The notes beneath the pieces were generated by a model that saw nothing but the letters and a program-made list of their open reading frames with translations, searched no databases and was not told the DNA's origin. From positions 1 through 64,000 of the forward strand of contig NZ_VCIG01000003.1 of assembly GCF_006345815.1 (NCBI RefSeq): DNA of 64,000 nt, read 5' to 3'. Position numbers and translations under genes: made by a program. This DNA comes from Ochrobactrum sp. CGA5 (GTDB lineage: Bacteria > Pseudomonadota > Alphaproteobacteria > Rhizobiales > Rhizobiaceae). Positions 35,105 through 43,661 of the stretch are shown in pieces (positions within the stretch are counted from its first letter, which is position 1; each line of letters opens with the position of its first letter).

Positions 35105-35530
35105 TCAGTTTCTGATTTTTTTGCAGTAAAGTTCGAGCCGGTGATGCACGATCTCGTAACCGAGCGACCTGGCGATCTCTTCTTGCAGTTTTTCGATCTT
35201 GTCGGAACGGAACTCCACTACATCTCCCGAATCCATATCGATGATGTGGTCGTGGTGCGCGCCGCTTGCCTGTTCGAACCGCGAAGGCCCTCCGGCAAAG
35301 GCGTGCCGGTGGATGGCACCGCGTTCTTCGAGAAGCTTCATCGTGCGATAAACGGTCGAAAGCGAAATACTGCTGTCGATCTCAACCGCGCGGCGAAAAA
35401 TTTCCAGCGCGTCAGGATGATCTTCCGTCTCGGTTAAAATGTTCAGGATGATCCGGCGCGGCCGCGTGATGCGAACGCCTGCCTGGCGCAGTTCCTGTTC
35501 ATAATCGGGCTTCTTGTACGATTCTCTCAT
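35105..35530 (-). CDS. mur: Fur-family regulator, Mur type
   Basis: 141 aa from the ATG at 35530. Winged helix: [56 protein letters not shown] (about 10-68). Metal site: [47 protein letters not shown] (about 92-140). It lacks the CxxC zinc pairs of Fur and Zur from many other bacteria and resembles the rhizobial Fur/Mur branch, which senses manganese. It differs from Irr, so it is probably not the regulator of the mbfA box. No strong ribosome site is seen. Confidence 0.88.
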   Translation of the reverse strand: MRESYKKPDYEQELRQAGVRITRPRRIILNILTETEDHPDALEIFRRAVEIDSSISLSTVYRTMKLLEERGAIHRHAFAGGPSRFEQASGAHHDHIIDMDSGDVVEFRSDKIEKLQEEIARSLGYEIVHHRLELYCKKIRN

Positions 35531-35619
35531 GGGCGGATTATGCACCGTCGCACGGCCAGTTGCAAATTTTTGCAACTGGAACCTGCCCGATCTCCCCAAC
35601 CCATTATTGTCGACGCACC

Positions 35620-35889
35620 TCAGTGACTAATATCCAGTAAGCGTTTGAAATCGGGCACGACGGCCTTGTCGTTCAAATTGTACTGTCCCCTGCCCACCCG
35701 CACAAAAAGCGCGTGGTCTTCCGGTCGGTTGTCCGTGCAGTTTTCGGCAAGAAACGAGAAATATCGGGAATAAGGCCAGCCGGGAGCAATCCGTCGCACA
35801 TCTCTCGGCGAGAAAGGTTCAGTAAGAATACCTTCCACCCTGACAGCATTATGGATTTGAGGATAAATATTCGATCCAATTTTCCACAT
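35620..35889 (-). CDS. Hypothetical protein, possible small winged-helix
   Basis: 89 aa. The middle ([52 protein letters not shown]) has the look of a winged-helix unit: two helices and a beta hairpin ending RGQYNLN. That composition is protein-like, but the upstream region lacks a clear Shine-Dalgarno, and a competing frame overlaps it. I do not recognise a family. Confidence 0.5.
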   Translation of the reverse strand: MWKIGSNIYPQIHNAVRVEGILTEPFSPRDVRRIAPGWPYSRYFSFLAENCTDNRPEDHALFVRVGRGQYNLNDKAVVPDFKRLLDISH

Positions 35890-36062
35890 GCAGCGATTTT
35901 ATCACCACCATACGCGGCATTCATACCCCGCGAACACGGGATAATTGCAGATTTTTGATCAAAGAGGCTAAGATAATTAAGCCGAAACGGGCGGTGAAAG
36001 AGGCCGAACACAACGATATAGAAGAATATGCGTGCCGTCACAGTGGCAGAAGCCAGCGATGA

Positions 36063-36332
36063 TCAATCCGCTGGAGCGAAGACGGTAAAGAGCGCTGCTC
36101 CGTCGCGATCGAGTTCTTCGACTGCCACCGCATAAGTGTCGCCTTCTTGCGATTTGAGACCAACTGCAGACGCATTCATCGCGTCGGATATCGCATCCTT
36201 GCTGCCCCAGAACTTGCCGCGCTTTGTCAGGTCTGCACCATCATCGGGAATAGCAAGGCTGAATTCCACCGCGCCTTTATCGATGCCATCGCAAATGAGG
36301 TTCGCCGATCCGGTCTTGATTGAAACGCTCAT
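36063..36332 (-). CDS. Hypothetical protein, 89 aa
   Basis: From the ATG at 36332, with GGAGG just upstream. Soluble and acidic, probably alpha/beta (SVSIKTGSANLICDGIDKGAVEFSLAIPDDGADLTKRGKFWGS). No signal peptide, membrane segment or motif that I recognise. The good ribosome site and even composition support a real gene. Confidence 0.75.
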   Translation of the reverse strand: MSVSIKTGSANLICDGIDKGAVEFSLAIPDDGADLTKRGKFWGSKDAISDAMNASAVGLKSQEGDTYAVAVEELDRDGAALFTVFAPAD

Positions 36333-36422
36333 TATTCCTCCACGCTTGGTTGGTCCCTCATAGGGCACTTAACCTAACGTGCAGCCGGGAAAGTGTAAAA
36401 TACTGGGTGGGAGAGAAGTTGC

Positions 36423-36497
36423 TGGTACGCCCAAGGGGAATCGAACCCCTGTTTGCGCCGTGAGAGGGCGCCGTCCTGACCGCTAGACGATGGGCGC
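36423..36497 (-). tRNA. tRNA-Glu (anticodon CTC)
   Basis: 75 nt including an encoded CCA. Acceptor stem GCGCCCA with TGGGCGT (first pair G-U), a D arm starting GTCTAGCGGT, anticodon loop CTCTCAC in a GCGCC/GGCGC stem giving anticodon CTC, and T arm GGGG-TTCGATT-CCCC. Confidence 0.97.
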
Positions 36498-36617
36498 TTA
36501 GGGCATGAAAGGTTGAGCGCGCCAATTGGTGCAATCAAAGCGAGCCGCGCTCCAAGCCATGTCGCTGATATAATCGCCAAAGAGAAAAAGCGCAATCCTC
36601 GAAAGCGAAACAAACAA

Positions 36618-36635
36618 GGCGGCAAAGTTGCCGCC
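36618..36635 (-). terminator. Terminator after the 36.7-kb membrane protein gene
   Basis: GGCGGCAA-AG-TTGCCGCC perfect 8-bp stem. On the minus strand it is followed by TTGTTTGTTT. Confidence 0.8.
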
Positions 36636-36655
36636 CTGCTCAAACGCTGTCCGCT

Positions 36656-37135
36656 TTACTCGACGTTGCCGAGCCTGATGCGGCCTATAATGCGCGACTC
36701 GCGATAGTCATAAATGATGAGTTCTGTACCGCCGTCTGGCAGCAGGGTTTCCAGCGAAAGTTCGTTGCCGGAAAGGCTTTGCGAGAGAAGACGGGTGCCT
36801 GGCGTCAGATCAATCTGCGATTCGATCAGCTTCGGCGGTTCCGGCTTTACCGGAGCAGGCGCCGCCTGTCCGGGGATATCGGAACGGGCTTCTTCAACTG
36901 GCGGGGTTTCCGGCGCGCGATTGATCTTGTAGACAACGGCGACAAGCACCGCCATAAGACCTATCAGCATAACACCAATGGAGACGGCCAGGAGCCTGAT
37001 CATTTTGCGGCGCACACGTTCCATGGCTGGATCAAGCGGGGGCTCAGCCTGTTCTTCCGGGTAATAGCCCTGCTGATAGTCCTGATAGCCTGAATCCTGA
37101 TGATTCTGGTATCTCGGATAGTGTGGATCCTGCAT
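36656..37135 (-). CDS. Conserved membrane protein (DUF6476-like)
   Basis: 159 aa. A Tyr/Gln/Pro-rich N-terminus (QDPHYPRYQNHQDSGYQDYQQGYYPEEQ) precedes one transmembrane helix (MIRLLAVSIGVMLIGLMAVLVAVVYKI, about 46-71) and a small periplasmic domain (LTPGTRLLSQSLSGNELSLETLLPDGGTELIIYDYRESRIIGRIRLG). The C-terminal part recalls the uncharacterised DUF6476 family. Divergent from rluD. Function unknown. Confidence 0.82.
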   Translation of the reverse strand: MQDPHYPRYQNHQDSGYQDYQQGYYPEEQAEPPLDPAMERVRRKMIRLLAVSIGVMLIGLMAVLVAVVYKINRAPETPPVEEARSDIPGQAAPAPVKPEPPKLIESQIDLTPGTRLLSQSLSGNELSLETLLPDGGTELIIYDYRESRIIGRIRLGNVE

Positions 37136-37318
37136 TCAACGACTCCGGTTCGAACTTCGCCATACTATGGCGTGTGCCGCGTGATAGAGCATTTTGCAGC
37201 CAAATGGAAACATTTGACGCCGCACAAATGCGGTAAAACAAGAGAAGGAGCCGTTCTGACGATTTCGTCAAACAGGCTCGCTCTCATAGAGGCCCATTCT
37301 TTTAAGGGAAAGACACGA

Positions 37319-38323
37319 GTGAAAGAGCTTACGACCGACTCCGATGCCACAGGCAAGCGCCTCGACCAATGGCTGGCCGCAGCATTGGGGCCGGAACTCT
37401 CGCGCAACCGCGTTCAATCCCTGATTGCCGAGGGCCATGTGACCATCGACAGCGTACCCGCCCGTGAAGCCAAGCAGAAGCTGCGCGAAGGCATGACAAT
37501 CGCCATCGTGCTGCCTGAGCCGGCAGCGGCCGAACCGATCGCCGAGAACATACCGCTCGATATTCTTTACGAGGATGATGATCTGATCGTGATCAACAAG
37601 CCCGCCGGGCTCGTCGTTCACCCAGGCAACGGCAACTGGACGGGAACACTTGTGAATGCCCTTATATATCATTGTGGCGATAGCTTGTCGGGCATCGGTG
37701 GAATTCGCCGCCCTGGCATCGTTCACCGCCTCGACAAGGATACAAGCGGCGTGATGGTCGTCGCCAAGAATGACCGCTCGCACCGGCATTTGAGCGAACA
37801 ATTTGCCGACCATGGCCGCACCGGCGATCTGGAGCGGGCCTATCTCGCGCTCGTCTGGGGTATGACAGAGCGCCCGCAAGGCTTCATCGATGCGCATCTA
37901 GGACGCTCGCATCGCGACCGCACCAAGCAAGCCGTAGTCAATGAAGAACGCGAGGACGCCCGCCACGCTGTCACCCACTATACAACCGTTGAAAAATTCG
38001 GCCCGCGTGAGGATGCCACCGCGCTGGCCTCGCTTGTTGAATGCCGTCTCGAGACTGGACGAACGCACCAGATCCGTGTGCACATGGCGCATATTGGCCA
38101 TCCGCTTGTCGGCGACATGGACTATGGCAGCGCCTACAAGACCAAGGCCAACAAACTGCCGGAACCATTGAAGGAGGCTGTGCGCGGCTTCCACCGGCAA
38201 GCGCTCCATGCCTGGCTGCTCGCCTTCACTCATCCAGCGACCGAGGAACTGATGCGTTTTGAAGCGCCGATGCCTGAAGATATGGAGCACCTTCTGGAAA
38301 ATTTCCGGAAGCATTCTATATAA
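37319..38323 (+). CDS. rluD: 23S rRNA pseudouridine synthase RluD
   Basis: 334 aa from GTG 37319; the open frame extends upstream without a good site. N-terminal S4 domain (GKRLDQWLAAALGPELSRNRVQSLIAEGHVTIDS, about 9-60). Catalytic domain with HRLDKDTSGVMVVAKNDRSH (catalytic Asp within HRLDKDTSG, about 138), then LECRLETGRTHQIRVHMAHIGHPLVGDMDYG. It converts uridines in helix 69 of 23S rRNA to pseudouridine. Confidence 0.93.
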   Translation: MKELTTDSDATGKRLDQWLAAALGPELSRNRVQSLIAEGHVTIDSVPAREAKQKLREGMTIAIVLPEPAAAEPIAENIPLDILYEDDDLIVINKPAGLVVHPGNGNWTGTLVNALIYHCGDSLSGIGGIRRPGIVHRLDKDTSGVMVVAKNDRSHRHLSEQFADHGRTGDLERAYLALVWGMTERPQGFIDAHLGRSHRDRTKQAVVNEEREDARHAVTHYTTVEKFGPREDATALASLVECRLETGRTHQIRVHMAHIGHPLVGDMDYGSAYKTKANKLPEPLKEAVRGFHRQALHAWLLAFTHPATEELMRFEAPMPEDMEHLLENFRKHSI

Positions 38324-38447
38324 TACTGGCAATCCTGACGGTTCGCCGGAATGGTGGACGGCATATAAACAAGAAGCTGATCCGACATCAAAATCGAGGG
38401 CGCGGTCGAAGCCGCTCTCTTATCACAAACAACAATTCATTTCAGAC

Positions 38448-38511
38448 TAGAGCGCACCCCGAAAAGTGGGGATCGATTTTCGGAACAAGATGCGCATAAA
38501 ATAAAAGACAG
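38448..38511. repeat. Bru-RS-like repeat fragment
   Basis: Starts TAGAGCGCACCCCGAAAAGTGGGG (inner CCCC/GGGG hairpin) and continues GATCGATTTTCGG; it shares the TAGAGCG end with the other elements. The remainder of the 410-bp gap between rluD and rpoH (38324-38734) holds no gene I can support. The last 150 bp should contain the rpoH promoter. Confidence 0.65.
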
Positions 38512-38734
38512 GGACTTTTCTCTGCTTCAGGAAATGCAGAAGATGCTCCAGCCATGCAACCTTTGGCCTTGAGCGGCGTTCACATTATAGTGACAGATTG
38601 TTTCATGAGTTAAAGGATCGTGTTTTCGCCAAAATCATGCCTATATATGAGGGCTCGCGAGAGGGAAGTGCAGGAGGCAGCCCCCGCGACAGGTTCGCCA
38701 AATGGGAACCTGAAATTATAAAGGAGGGTGCGCT

Positions 38735-39646
38735 ATGGCCCAGATGAATCTCCCAAGCATCACATCCGGTGACGGCGGTCTTACCCGTTATCTGGAAGAA
38801 ATTCGTCGCTTTCCCATGCTTGAGCCGCAGGAAGAATACATGCTGGCCAAGCGCTACCACGAACATACCGACCCCAAGGCCGCCCACAAGCTGGTGACGA
38901 GCCACCTGCGTCTTGTGGCTAAGATTGCCATGGGCTATCGCGGCTATGGCCTGCCGATCGGTGAAGTGATCTCGGAAGGCAATGTCGGCCTCATGCAGGC
39001 CGTCAAGCGTTTTGAACCCGAACGCGGCTTCCGTCTTGCCACTTACGCCATGTGGTGGATCAAGGCTTCGATCCAGGAATATATCCTGCGTTCGTGGAGC
39101 CTGGTGAAGATGGGCACAACCGCCAATCAGAAGCGCCTGTTCTTCAATCTGCGCAAGATGAAGAGCAAGATTCAGGCGCTCGACGATGGCGATCTAAACC
39201 CGGATCAGGTCAAACAGATCGCAACCAAGCTCAATGTCAGCGAAGACGAAGTGGTTTCCATGAATCGCCGTCTTTCCGGCGACGCTTCGCTGAATGCGCC
39301 CCTGCGCGCTTCGGAAGGTGAATCCGGTGAATGGCAGGACTGGCTGGTCGATGACAGCAACAGCCAGGAGCAGGTGCTGATCGAGCAGGATGAGCTGGAA
39401 AACCGCCGCTCCATGCTTGAACAGGCGATGGACACGCTGAACGACCGTGAGCGTCGTATTTTCGAGGCCCGCCGTCTTTCGGATGATCCGATGACGCTGG
39501 AAGACCTTTCCAGCGAATTTGGCATCAGCCGCGAACGTGTGCGCCAGATCGAAGTACGTGCGTTTGAGAAGGTGCAGGCGGCGGTGAAGGCTGCTGCCCA
39601 CAAGCAGCAGACGGCGCTGAACCATGTCGAGGAAGCGCACGTCTGA
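38735..39646 (+). CDS. rpoH: Heat-shock sigma factor RpoH
   Basis: 303 aa with AAGGAGG 7 nt upstream. Region 2: LVTSHLRLVAKIAMGYRGYGLPIGEVISEGNVGLMQAVKRFEPERGFRLATYAMWWIKASIQEYILRSWSLVKMGTTANQKRLFFNLRK, with the RpoH box just after it (about residues 130-140). Region 4: LNDRERRIFEARRLSDDPMTLEDLSSEFGISRERVRQIEVRAFEKVQ. It directs transcription of chaperone and protease genes on heat shock. Rhizobiales often carry two rpoH genes; this looks like the RpoH1 type. Confidence 0.95.
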   Translation: MAQMNLPSITSGDGGLTRYLEEIRRFPMLEPQEEYMLAKRYHEHTDPKAAHKLVTSHLRLVAKIAMGYRGYGLPIGEVISEGNVGLMQAVKRFEPERGFRLATYAMWWIKASIQEYILRSWSLVKMGTTANQKRLFFNLRKMKSKIQALDDGDLNPDQVKQIATKLNVSEDEVVSMNRRLSGDASLNAPLRASEGESGEWQDWLVDDSNSQEQVLIEQDELENRRSMLEQAMDTLNDRERRIFEARRLSDDPMTLEDLSSEFGISRERVRQIEVRAFEKVQAAVKAAAHKQQTALNHVEEAHV

Positions 39647-39670
39647 AACTGATAATCCGCTGTTCTTTTA

Positions 39671-39702
39671 CTGCCGCAAAGTGGGATGCCATTTTGCGGC
39701 AG
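39671..39702 (+). terminator. Hairpin after rpoH
   Basis: CTGCCGCAAA / TTTGCGGCAG perfect 10-bp stem with a 12-nt loop. No long T tract; placed between convergent genes. Confidence 0.7.
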
Positions 39703-39715
39703 ACCTATTTAAGCG

Positions 39716-40144
39716 TTAGTGAGTCCCCTCGCCTTTGGCGAGCTCAAACCCCTCGTCTATCCAACCTGTCAGCCCGCCGGCCATGATTTTGACGGGCCGA
39801 TCCAGATTGGCAAGCCGCAAGGCGCCACGGGCCGCGCCATTGCAATGCGGTCCTGCGCAATAGGTGACGAAAATCGTTTCCTCCGGCCATTCCGACATCT
39901 TGGACCCAATGATCTTGCCGTGCGGCAGATTGATCGCACCCGGAATATGCGCTTCTGCAAACAGCGCCGGACTGCGCACGTCGAGAAGCACGAAGTCGGC
40001 CCCTCGCAACAAGGCATCATGCACGTCCCAGCAATCCGTCTCGAACGTGAACTCGGCTGCAAAATGATCCCGCGCCACAGCGCTTGGCGCTGGCGGGATG
40101 GCTGTCACGGCTGATTTCTTGTCAGTCTTGGTTCCGCTATCCAT
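39716..40144 (-). CDS. Rhodanese-like domain protein
   Basis: 142 aa from the ATG at 40144 (AGGAGA 6 nt upstream); the open frame continues over the neighbouring gene but is not coding there. Rhodanese fold: FVLLDVRSPALFAEAHIPGAINLPHGKI and active loop TYCAGPHCNGAARGALRL (catalytic Cys in YCAGPHC), ending MAGGLTGWIDEGF. It probably transfers sulfane sulfur or binds arsenate/sulfur species; the substrate is unknown. Divergent from a GlxA-type regulator, its likely controller. Confidence 0.9.
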   Translation of the reverse strand: MDSGTKTDKKSAVTAIPPAPSAVARDHFAAEFTFETDCWDVHDALLRGADFVLLDVRSPALFAEAHIPGAINLPHGKIIGSKMSEWPEETIFVTYCAGPHCNGAARGALRLANLDRPVKIMAGGLTGWIDEGFELAKGEGTH

Positions 40145-40231
40145 GGACAATCTCCTGTTTATGTTCCCGGAGATTTTCGCCACTAGCCAAACAGCTTGCA
40201 ATTGGCGTGATTGACAATATACGTAAAGATA

Positions 40232-41224
40232 ATGACAAACCAGGCACCAGACCTCAAAGGCCCGCTCGTCGTAGCGCTGCTCTATGACCGGCTTTGCACT
40301 TTTGAATTCGGCATCGTTGCTGAAATTTTTGGTTTGCCCCGTCCCGAGATGGGAACGGATTGGTATCGCTTTGCAAGTTGTCCGATAGAGGCTGGTCCGC
40401 TGCGGGCACATGGCGGCTTTGTCATCATGCCCGATGGCGGCCCCGATCTCATCGACGATGCCGACATCATCATAGTTCCCGGCTGGAAGGGTGCGGACGT
40501 TCCGGTACCGGAAGCCACCAGCGAGAGGCTGCGGCGCGCGCACCGGCGCGGAGCGCGCCTCGCCTCCATCTGTTCGGGTGCGTTCGTGCTGGCTGCAACG
40601 GGACTGCTGGATGGCGGCACCGCCACCACGCACTGGCGCTATGCGGATGCACTGCGCAATAAACACCCAGAAATCGATGTCGATGATGCATCGCTCTACC
40701 GCGAGCATGATCGCATCTTCACATCCGCGGGAAGTGCAGCGGGCATCGATCTCCTGATTGAAATCGTCCGGCAGGACTTCGGAGCTGCCGCCGCAAATTC
40801 CGTTGCCCGACGGCTGGTCATGTCCGCTCACCGCACTGGCGGGCAGGCCCAGTTCCTTGAACGTCCGGTCACAAAACGCGAAGGTACGGCAATCGGACCT
40901 GTTCTGGACCAGATGCGGGGCGGTCTGGCAACAGAATGGACAATCGGGCGGATGGCGGCTGAATGCAGAATGAGCCCCCGCACGTTCCTGCGGCGCTTTA
41001 CCGAGGCAACTGGCACCACGCCTGGCGACTGGCTCACCATGGAGCGGATCGCCGCGGCCAAGGAACTGCTTTCCCAGGGACTAGCAGGCATTGACGATAT
41101 TGCCGCTGCAGTCGGCTTTGGAAGCGCCCACACGCTTCGCCATCATTTCCGTCAGAAAATTGGTATCAGCCCGGCGGAATATCGCAAGCGGTTCCTCGCA
41201 GAAACCGTCATCCAGCCGATATAA
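40232..41224 (+). CDS. GlxA-family AraC-type regulator (DJ-1/PfpI + HTH)
   Basis: 330 aa from the ATG at 40232; a TTG at 40211 is possible. Residues about 10-190 are a DJ-1/PfpI-like domain (VVALLYDRLCTFEFGIVAEIFGLPRPEMG, GARLASICSGAFVLAATGLLDGGTATTHWRYA). Residues about 220-325 hold two HTH motifs of the AraC class (WTIGRMAAECRMSPRTFLRRFTEATGTTPGDWLTMERIAAAKELL and IDDIAAAVGFGSAHTLRHHFRQKIGISPAEYRKRF). It likely regulates the divergent rhodanese gene. Confidence 0.93.
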   Translation: MTNQAPDLKGPLVVALLYDRLCTFEFGIVAEIFGLPRPEMGTDWYRFASCPIEAGPLRAHGGFVIMPDGGPDLIDDADIIIVPGWKGADVPVPEATSERLRRAHRRGARLASICSGAFVLAATGLLDGGTATTHWRYADALRNKHPEIDVDDASLYREHDRIFTSAGSAAGIDLLIEIVRQDFGAAAANSVARRLVMSAHRTGGQAQFLERPVTKREGTAIGPVLDQMRGGLATEWTIGRMAAECRMSPRTFLRRFTEATGTTPGDWLTMERIAAAKELLSQGLAGIDDIAAAVGFGSAHTLRHHFRQKIGISPAEYRKRFLAETVIQPI

Positions 41225-41296
41225 AATTGTCAAATCTCTGTAATGGATTGGCTTTAGGGACGTGGTGTGTTTCACCCAAGCCCTGAAGGTCGTCCC

Positions 41297-41899
41297 ATGA
41301 AAAAGCTCCTGCTCGCCGCAGCCCTTGCTTTTACCGCTGCCACCGCCGCATCTGCTTCCGAATATGTTTCCTTCCTGGATTATCCGCAGAAGGAACAGGA
41401 CGGGAAGGAGTTCTTCACCGCCATCGAAATTCCGCAAGGCAGCTTCACCAAATACGAAATTGACGACAAGACCGGTCATATCGTCGTGGATCGCTACCAG
41501 TCCATGCCTGTGATCTACCCGGCCAACTATGGCTCGATCACCAGCACGCTTGCCGGCGACGGTGACCCGCTCGACGCAATCGTCTACACGCGCGAGCCGA
41601 TTGTTCCGGGCGCGATCATCAAGGTTCGTCCCATCGGCGTCCTGAAGATGATCGATGGCGGCGACCAGGACGACAAGATCGTCGCTGTTCCGACCACGGA
41701 TATCGATCCGACCTATGACAACATCAAGGAAATCACCGATCTGCCGAAGATCGAACAGCAGCGTCTCGAAGCCTTCTTCCGCATCTACAAGCAATTGCCG
41801 GAAGGCCGTAAGGTCGTTGAACTGGGCGGTTTCGACAGCGCTGAAGCTGCACAGAGCGAAGTCGCCAAAGCCATCAAGGCTTTTGTCGACAAGAAATAA
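41297..41899 (+). CDS. ppa: Inorganic pyrophosphatase with signal peptide
   Basis: 200 aa from the ATG at 41297. The first 20 or so residues are a clear Sec signal (KKLLLAAALAFTAATAASAS), so the enzyme should be exported. The rest is a family I PPase: Glu/Lys region IEIPQGSFTKYEIDDKTG, YPANYGSITSTLAGDGDPLDAIVYTREP with the metal Asps, and DGGDQDDKIVAVPTTDIDPTYDNIKEITDLPK. Family I PPases are normally cytosolic and essential; an exported copy is unusual. It may hydrolyse periplasmic PPi, or be a paralogue of a cytosolic Ppa elsewhere. Confidence 0.9.
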   Translation: MKKLLLAAALAFTAATAASASEYVSFLDYPQKEQDGKEFFTAIEIPQGSFTKYEIDDKTGHIVVDRYQSMPVIYPANYGSITSTLAGDGDPLDAIVYTREPIVPGAIIKVRPIGVLKMIDGGDQDDKIVAVPTTDIDPTYDNIKEITDLPKIEQQRLEAFFRIYKQLPEGRKVVELGGFDSAEAAQSEVAKAIKAFVDKK

Positions 41900-41926
41900 T
41901 CAGCGCGATCCTGATCGCTTCAAAAC

Positions 41927-41953
41927 AAAAAGGCCGCTCGAAGCGGCCTTTTT
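41927..41953. terminator. Bidirectional terminator after the pyrophosphatase gene
   Basis: AAAA-AGGCCGCT-CGA-AGCGGCCT-TTTT, perfect 8-bp stem. It serves both convergent genes. Confidence 0.95.
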
Positions 41954-41971
41954 CTGTTTCGATGCGTAAGA

Positions 41972-43393
41972 CTAATTTGTACCGAGAACGTCGTTGAACG
42001 CCTTCTCACCCGGCACGCCCTTTTCCAGACTGATCAGCGCGCGGCGACCGTTGCGGTAGGAGATCGGAATGTCGATCCACTGTAGACGGCGCATCAGTGA
42101 AAGATTGGTATCCTGCGCAGTGCGGGCGTCGTTCAGCCACACGATGAAGAAGTTATCGCCAATTTTAGAAGGCACGGCGATCAGCGGATTGCCTGCCGCC
42201 TGTTCCGTATCCTTGAAGGTAATACGCTGCACATTATCCACAACGCCGCCGGGGAATCCTTCCGGCACGGTAAAGACCAGCTCGATCAGGTGGCTCGCCG
42301 GAATAGACTGATCCATGTTCTTTCGGATAGTCATTTTCAGCTCAACCTTGCTGTTGGGCATCGTAACCGTGCCTCGAATCGCCGGCTGGGCAGGCTGGCC
42401 ATCTTCGGGGCTTTCCTCAATCGTCGACCAGACCACATTGCCGCGTTCAACCGAGTCCGAGCCGGGGCCACCGCGTTCCTCATAGAGAAGCGCCTGCTGT
42501 CCGACAGCGACCGTCTGATCCTGACCAGACTGTCCACCGTTCTGCGTATTCGTTTCGGCAGGTGCGGGCGTGGAGGCGGCCGTGGACTTACCTTCGCCGA
42601 TCCCATTCGCACCTGCGGCAGGTCCGCTATCGGTTTCGCTCCCGTCAGGCATCAGCCGCTGGGTAAACTTTGGCTCACTTGCAGGCTGCTGCGGCTGCTC
42701 GCCACCCGTGGTCGCCGTGTTGGTGTCGGTTGAAGGCGTCGAACCTTCGGGATGCGTTTCGTTATCGGAACCGGTCGCAGGCGCGTCGCTGCGTCCAAGG
42801 CTCGATGCCAGTTCCTGAATCTTGTCCTTGTTGGCCCAGACCGCATAGCCAGCCCCACCAAGAACCAGCACCGCGACGAGAGCTGCTATCAGCCCCTTAT
42901 AGGAGCGCTGCTCTTTCTTGGAAGTGCGTTCGATATACTCACTGCGCCGGGCCTGCGCCTTTTCCTTGGCGCGGTCCAGTTTCCAATCGTCGCTGCGCTG
43001 GGCTGCAAAGGCCGGGACATCATCATCTTCGCGGGCGAGGCTGCCGCGACGCTCGTCGCGCGGCGTATTGACAAACGCAGGCTCCTGCTCACCTCCATGA
43101 GACGGGGTGCGCTCTGTCGCGGCCTGATTCGCCTCTTGGAAAAAATCGTCCAGCGCATCCTCGACCGGCTCTTCGGGCACGACGGCGGGCGGCGCATAAA
43201 AAGCTTCGACCTCGGCAATGGCATCTTCGAGAATATTGCGCTGGCGGACAGCCACAGCCTGCGAGGCATTCGCCGTGACAAGCTTTTGCTCGATCGTTGC
43301 GCGCGCTTTTGCGTAAACGCGCTGGCGCAATTCAGGCGACTTGTCCGCCTGCGCATCGATCGTCTTTTTCAGTACCGCTACAAAATCCGCCAT
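41972..43393 (-). CDS. Conserved hypothetical membrane protein, 473 aa
   Basis: The N-terminal cytosolic part (1-165) is rich in charged helices (ELRQRVYAKARATIEQKLVTANASQAVAVRQRNILEDAIAEVEAFYAPP, then acidic linkers). One transmembrane helix follows (GLIAALVAVLVLGGAGYAVWANK, about 167-190), then a Thr/Ser/Gly/Gln-rich low-complexity stretch (about 205-305). The C-terminal domain is well ordered (RGNVVWSTIEESPEDGQPAQPAIRGTVTMPNSKVELKMTIRKN, SHLIELVFTVPEGFPGGVVDNVQRITFK). I know such proteins only as conserved in Rhizobiales; no function. Confidence 0.8.
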   Translation of the reverse strand: MADFVAVLKKTIDAQADKSPELRQRVYAKARATIEQKLVTANASQAVAVRQRNILEDAIAEVEAFYAPPAVVPEEPVEDALDDFFQEANQAATERTPSHGGEQEPAFVNTPRDERRGSLAREDDDVPAFAAQRSDDWKLDRAKEKAQARRSEYIERTSKKEQRSYKGLIAALVAVLVLGGAGYAVWANKDKIQELASSLGRSDAPATGSDNETHPEGSTPSTDTNTATTGGEQPQQPASEPKFTQRLMPDGSETDSGPAAGANGIGEGKSTAASTPAPAETNTQNGGQSGQDQTVAVGQQALLYEERGGPGSDSVERGNVVWSTIEESPEDGQPAQPAIRGTVTMPNSKVELKMTIRKNMDQSIPASHLIELVFTVPEGFPGGVVDNVQRITFKDTEQAAGNPLIAVPSKIGDNFFIVWLNDARTAQDTNLSLMRRLQWIDIPISYRNGRRALISLEKGVPGEKAFNDVLGTN

Positions 43394-43599
43394 TCCGTCT
43401 TACCCGGTTTCCGCCCATCCAGATGAACAATAAGCACAGGATGCAATAAATGTCCCAATAATCACAATAATCAAGGGAAAGCAAAGTCTCCGGCTATGAT
43501 TTGGCGAAGACTTTCAAAATGATGCGGTGAAATAGTGGCAAAATTCACCCTGTTGCGAAGCTCTGTGCGGCTGATTGCGTTCATTGTACAACGGTCAAA

Positions 43600-43634
43600 A
43601 CAAAAACGGAGCAGCTTCGGAAAAAGCTGCCCCG
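43600..43634 (-). terminator. Terminator after purA
   Basis: GCAGCTT / AAGCTGC stem extended by G-C pairs. On the minus strand it is followed by CGTTTTTGTTTT. Confidence 0.88.
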
Positions 43635-43661
43635 AACATGTCGTTCATTAACTGCAAACAA

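Noticed and set aside
36374-36643. Open frame over the tRNA-Glu gene
   Set aside because: Covers a functional tRNA on the same strand; no ribosome site.
37100-37318. Upstream extension of RluD
   Set aside because: It overlaps the divergent membrane-protein gene start and has no family similarity; the S4 domain starts after 37319.
40145-40831. N-terminal extension of the rhodanese gene to 371 aa
   Set aside because: It would overlap the divergent GlxA-type gene. The ATG at 40144 has AGGAGA and begins the rhodanese protein properly.
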